Shown here: positions 51,624 through 52,951 of the stretch, piece by piece
How the letters are laid out: each line of letters starts with the position of its first letter
How positions within the stretch are numbered: the first letter of the stretch is position 1
Translations under genes and position numbers: made by a program
Assembly (NCBI GenBank): GCA_023424095.1
Contig: JAFAEG010000090.1
Span: forward strand, 1-52,951
Direction of reading: 5' to 3'
DNA: 52,951 nucleotides
Origin: Pseudomonadota bacterium
Lineage (GTDB): Bacteria; Pseudomonadota; Alphaproteobacteria; Sphingomonadales; Sphingomonadaceae
The notes under the pieces: model-generated
What the model was told of the DNA's origin: nothing
The model's database searches: none
Seen by the model: the letters and a program-made list of their open reading frames with translations, nothing else

Positions 51624-52790
51624 TTAGTCATTCACGGGAGCGGCATCATCGACGTCGAAAAGGACGATGTCGCCGTCGCCCATCCGGGTGCGCTGATACG
51701 CCTCGAGCCGCGCAGCGAGGCCTGGCCAGGCGGCCGCCACGCGCGCGTCAGTGCGCCAACGCGGCGCAGAATCGTCATACCAATCGCCTCGCTGGATGAA
51801 AGCGACGTGATGCAGGAGAAGACGCGCGTCCTGATCGCTGAGCGCAGCAAGTGTGTCCAACAACCGCTCCTCCATCCATCTGAACGCGCGCCCATATTGG
51901 CCGTGCCGCGCGAGGGCGAGCAACACGAGACCTCGCTCGAAGACAGGTAATTCGCTGCGCGACAGGAGCTGATCAAACAGGGGCAGCGCGCCGGGGTGAT
52001 GGCCTTCGGCCAGTGAAATCAGCAGGATCGCGCGCGCATCGTCTCCCAGGCGCCAATGGATCGGCCCGGACAGCAGAATATCCACCGGGTCGCCGCGGAC
52101 CACGCGCTCGTAGCGCTCCACCAGCCACGCCGTCGGCTTCCACTGGGAGGGTGTGCGCAGATGATTGTCGATGTCCGTCAGTTCGAGCGGAGAGACAGGC
52201 GCACCTCCGGCATCGCGGCCACTGTCGAGGATCGCGACAAGGGCGGCGTGGCGCGCCCGAGGTTCCAACGCTCGCACACCAATGTAACGATCGACGGTTC
52301 GCGCCCATGACGAGCCTTCTTGATATCGCATCTTTGCTCGGCCGCCGCCACGCGGCACCGTGTCCCATCCACTGTCGGCCCCGCGCGAGAGGATCAGGAG
52401 ATAGCGGCTGCCGCGCTCGAAATTGAAGCTGCTGCAGCCGCCGCCATAGTCATGGTAGCGAAACGGCGTATCATCATCGCCTTCAGGCTCGCGTGGCCGC
52501 GGCTCATAGAGGAACGCGAGCGGGCTCAACTGAGTTGGCGGCGACCCAGCGAGCGCGCGCTCCAGCCGGAAGGTCGTCGCCAACCGCAGTGGAACCTCCC
52601 CTTCCGCCAGTGCCGGTTCCGGAGCGCCAGCGGGAACGCCTTCGGCGACGTAAATCCCTATCGCATCCGCCATTTCCACCAGTTCAAAATTGGACGGCGC
52701 GACATAATCGTCGGAGGAACTGCAGGCGAAAGCGGGCTTGGCGAGCAAGGACGCTGAGAGGATCATCGCGAGGAGGAGCTTGTTGAGCAT
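51624..52790 (-). CDS. Secreted protein of unknown function
   Basis: This 388-residue protein has a signal peptide ending near AFAC and then CSSSDDY. The N-terminal third contains GGGCSSFNFERGSRYLLI, a common pattern in secreted proteins with a beta-rich domain that keep a Cys in FxxGxxYL. The C-terminal two thirds are helical, with ALLARHGQYGRAFRW- and LLHHVAFIQ-like repeats resembling HEAT/TPR scaffolds. No enzyme motif is visible. It is followed by hrpB on the same strand, 20 bases later. Confidence 0.7.
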   Translation of the reverse strand: MLNKLLLAMILSASLLAKPAFACSSSDDYVAPSNFELVEMADAIGIYVAEGVPAGAPEPALAEGEVPLRLATTFRLERALAGSPPTQLSPLAFLYEPRPREPEGDDDTPFRYHDYGGGCSSFNFERGSRYLLILSRGADSGWDTVPRGGGRAKMRYQEGSSWARTVDRYIGVRALEPRARHAALVAILDSGRDAGGAPVSPLELTDIDNHLRTPSQWKPTAWLVERYERVVRGDPVDILLSGPIHWRLGDDARAILLISLAEGHHPGALPLFDQLLSRSELPVFERGLVLLALARHGQYGRAFRWMEERLLDTLAALSDQDARLLLHHVAFIQRGDWYDDSAPRWRTDARVAAAWPGLAARLEAYQRTRMGDGDIVLFDVDDAAPVND

Positions 52791-52841
52791 GAAGGATCAT
52801 CCTGTCCGATCGCCAGGATATCCTGCGAAATCCTATTGAAA

Positions 52842-52875
52842 AAGGGCCGGGGATTGCGCCCCGGCCCTTCTTTTT
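52842..52875. terminator. Strong intrinsic terminator, T-runs on both strands
   Basis: AAGGGCCGGGG (52842-52852) pairs with CCCCGGCCCTT (52859-52869) around ATTGCG and is followed by CTTTTT on the plus strand; the minus strand also has TTTTT after its stem. It is upstream of the secreted protein gene, so it probably ends a gene lying to the right of the window. The rest of 52791-52951 shows no gene I can support. Confidence 0.7.
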
Positions 52876-52951
52876 CGTGCGTCGGACTTTTCGGCTGCCG
52901 GCGCAAGCAAAGCCCGCGCTGACGTCGGACGGGCGCGGCGGTCTTGAGGAC

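Overview
The window reads as chromosomal DNA from a high-GC alphaproteobacterium, most likely a member of the Sphingomonadales. The main indicators are a DivK-type response regulator next to a DUF3572 gene, a MipZ-type ParA ATPase, the alphaproteobacterial ligase-associated DNA repair genes, many secreted peptidases and TonB-type uptake functions, and short intergenic inverted repeats of the kind common in sphingomonads. No rRNA, tRNA, CRISPR array, transposase or phage gene was seen. Coding density is very high and no gap exceeds 300 bases. This placement comes from family resemblance only; no search was run.

Layout. 1-1529: an Uup-type ABC-F ATPase, cut by the window edge. 1584-5830: a promoter with an overlapping Fur-type operator drives a three-gene unit: a heme-receptor-like TonB-dependent transporter, a secreted CbiX-like chelatase and a DUF6607-like secreted protein. 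5973-11676: an exported amidohydrolase, then a PepSY-like protein, an OmpR/PhoP-type regulator and kinase, a polyprenyl diphosphate synthase and rpmG. 11795-15684: divK divergent from DUF3572, HAD, SDR, RidA and a FemAB/GNAT-like gene. 15799-20563: secreted and membrane proteins (lectin-like, S9 peptidase, Tat lipoprotein with an intradiol-dioxygenase iron site, cytochrome b561, Sel1-like). 20680-24249: panC divergent from mipZ, a membrane J-domain protein and phosphomannomutase/phosphoglucomutase.

24356-34176 holds three of the four usual members of the ligase-associated repair cluster (exonuclease, DEXH helicase, PdeM endonuclease). They are separated by small membrane proteins, a copper chaperone, an M19 dipeptidase and a hybrid histidine kinase. 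The partner ATP-dependent ligase is not in the window. pdeM carries an exact alphaproteobacterial-type LexA half-site pair across its start. Near-identical repeats lie at 24258-24338 and 33384-33469.

34249-35564 holds the most unusual pair: a protein with a HEPN RNase motif overlapping, through ATGA, a zinc-knuckle plus GIY-YIG-like nuclease. It sits between pdeM and sucC and is a candidate undescribed defence or toxin module. After sucC-etfB-etfA comes a lower-GC island (38724-39805) with an HTH/DUF433 antitoxin and a DUF5615 PIN-like toxin, overlapping through TTGA.

39858-45068 holds a histone-deacetylase-like amidohydrolase, a DUF885 lipoprotein, an M1 peptidase and an esterase. The remainder holds a GGDEF-EAL membrane protein, several secreted proteins of unknown role, the HrpB helicase, and a strong hairpin with T-runs on both strands near the right edge.
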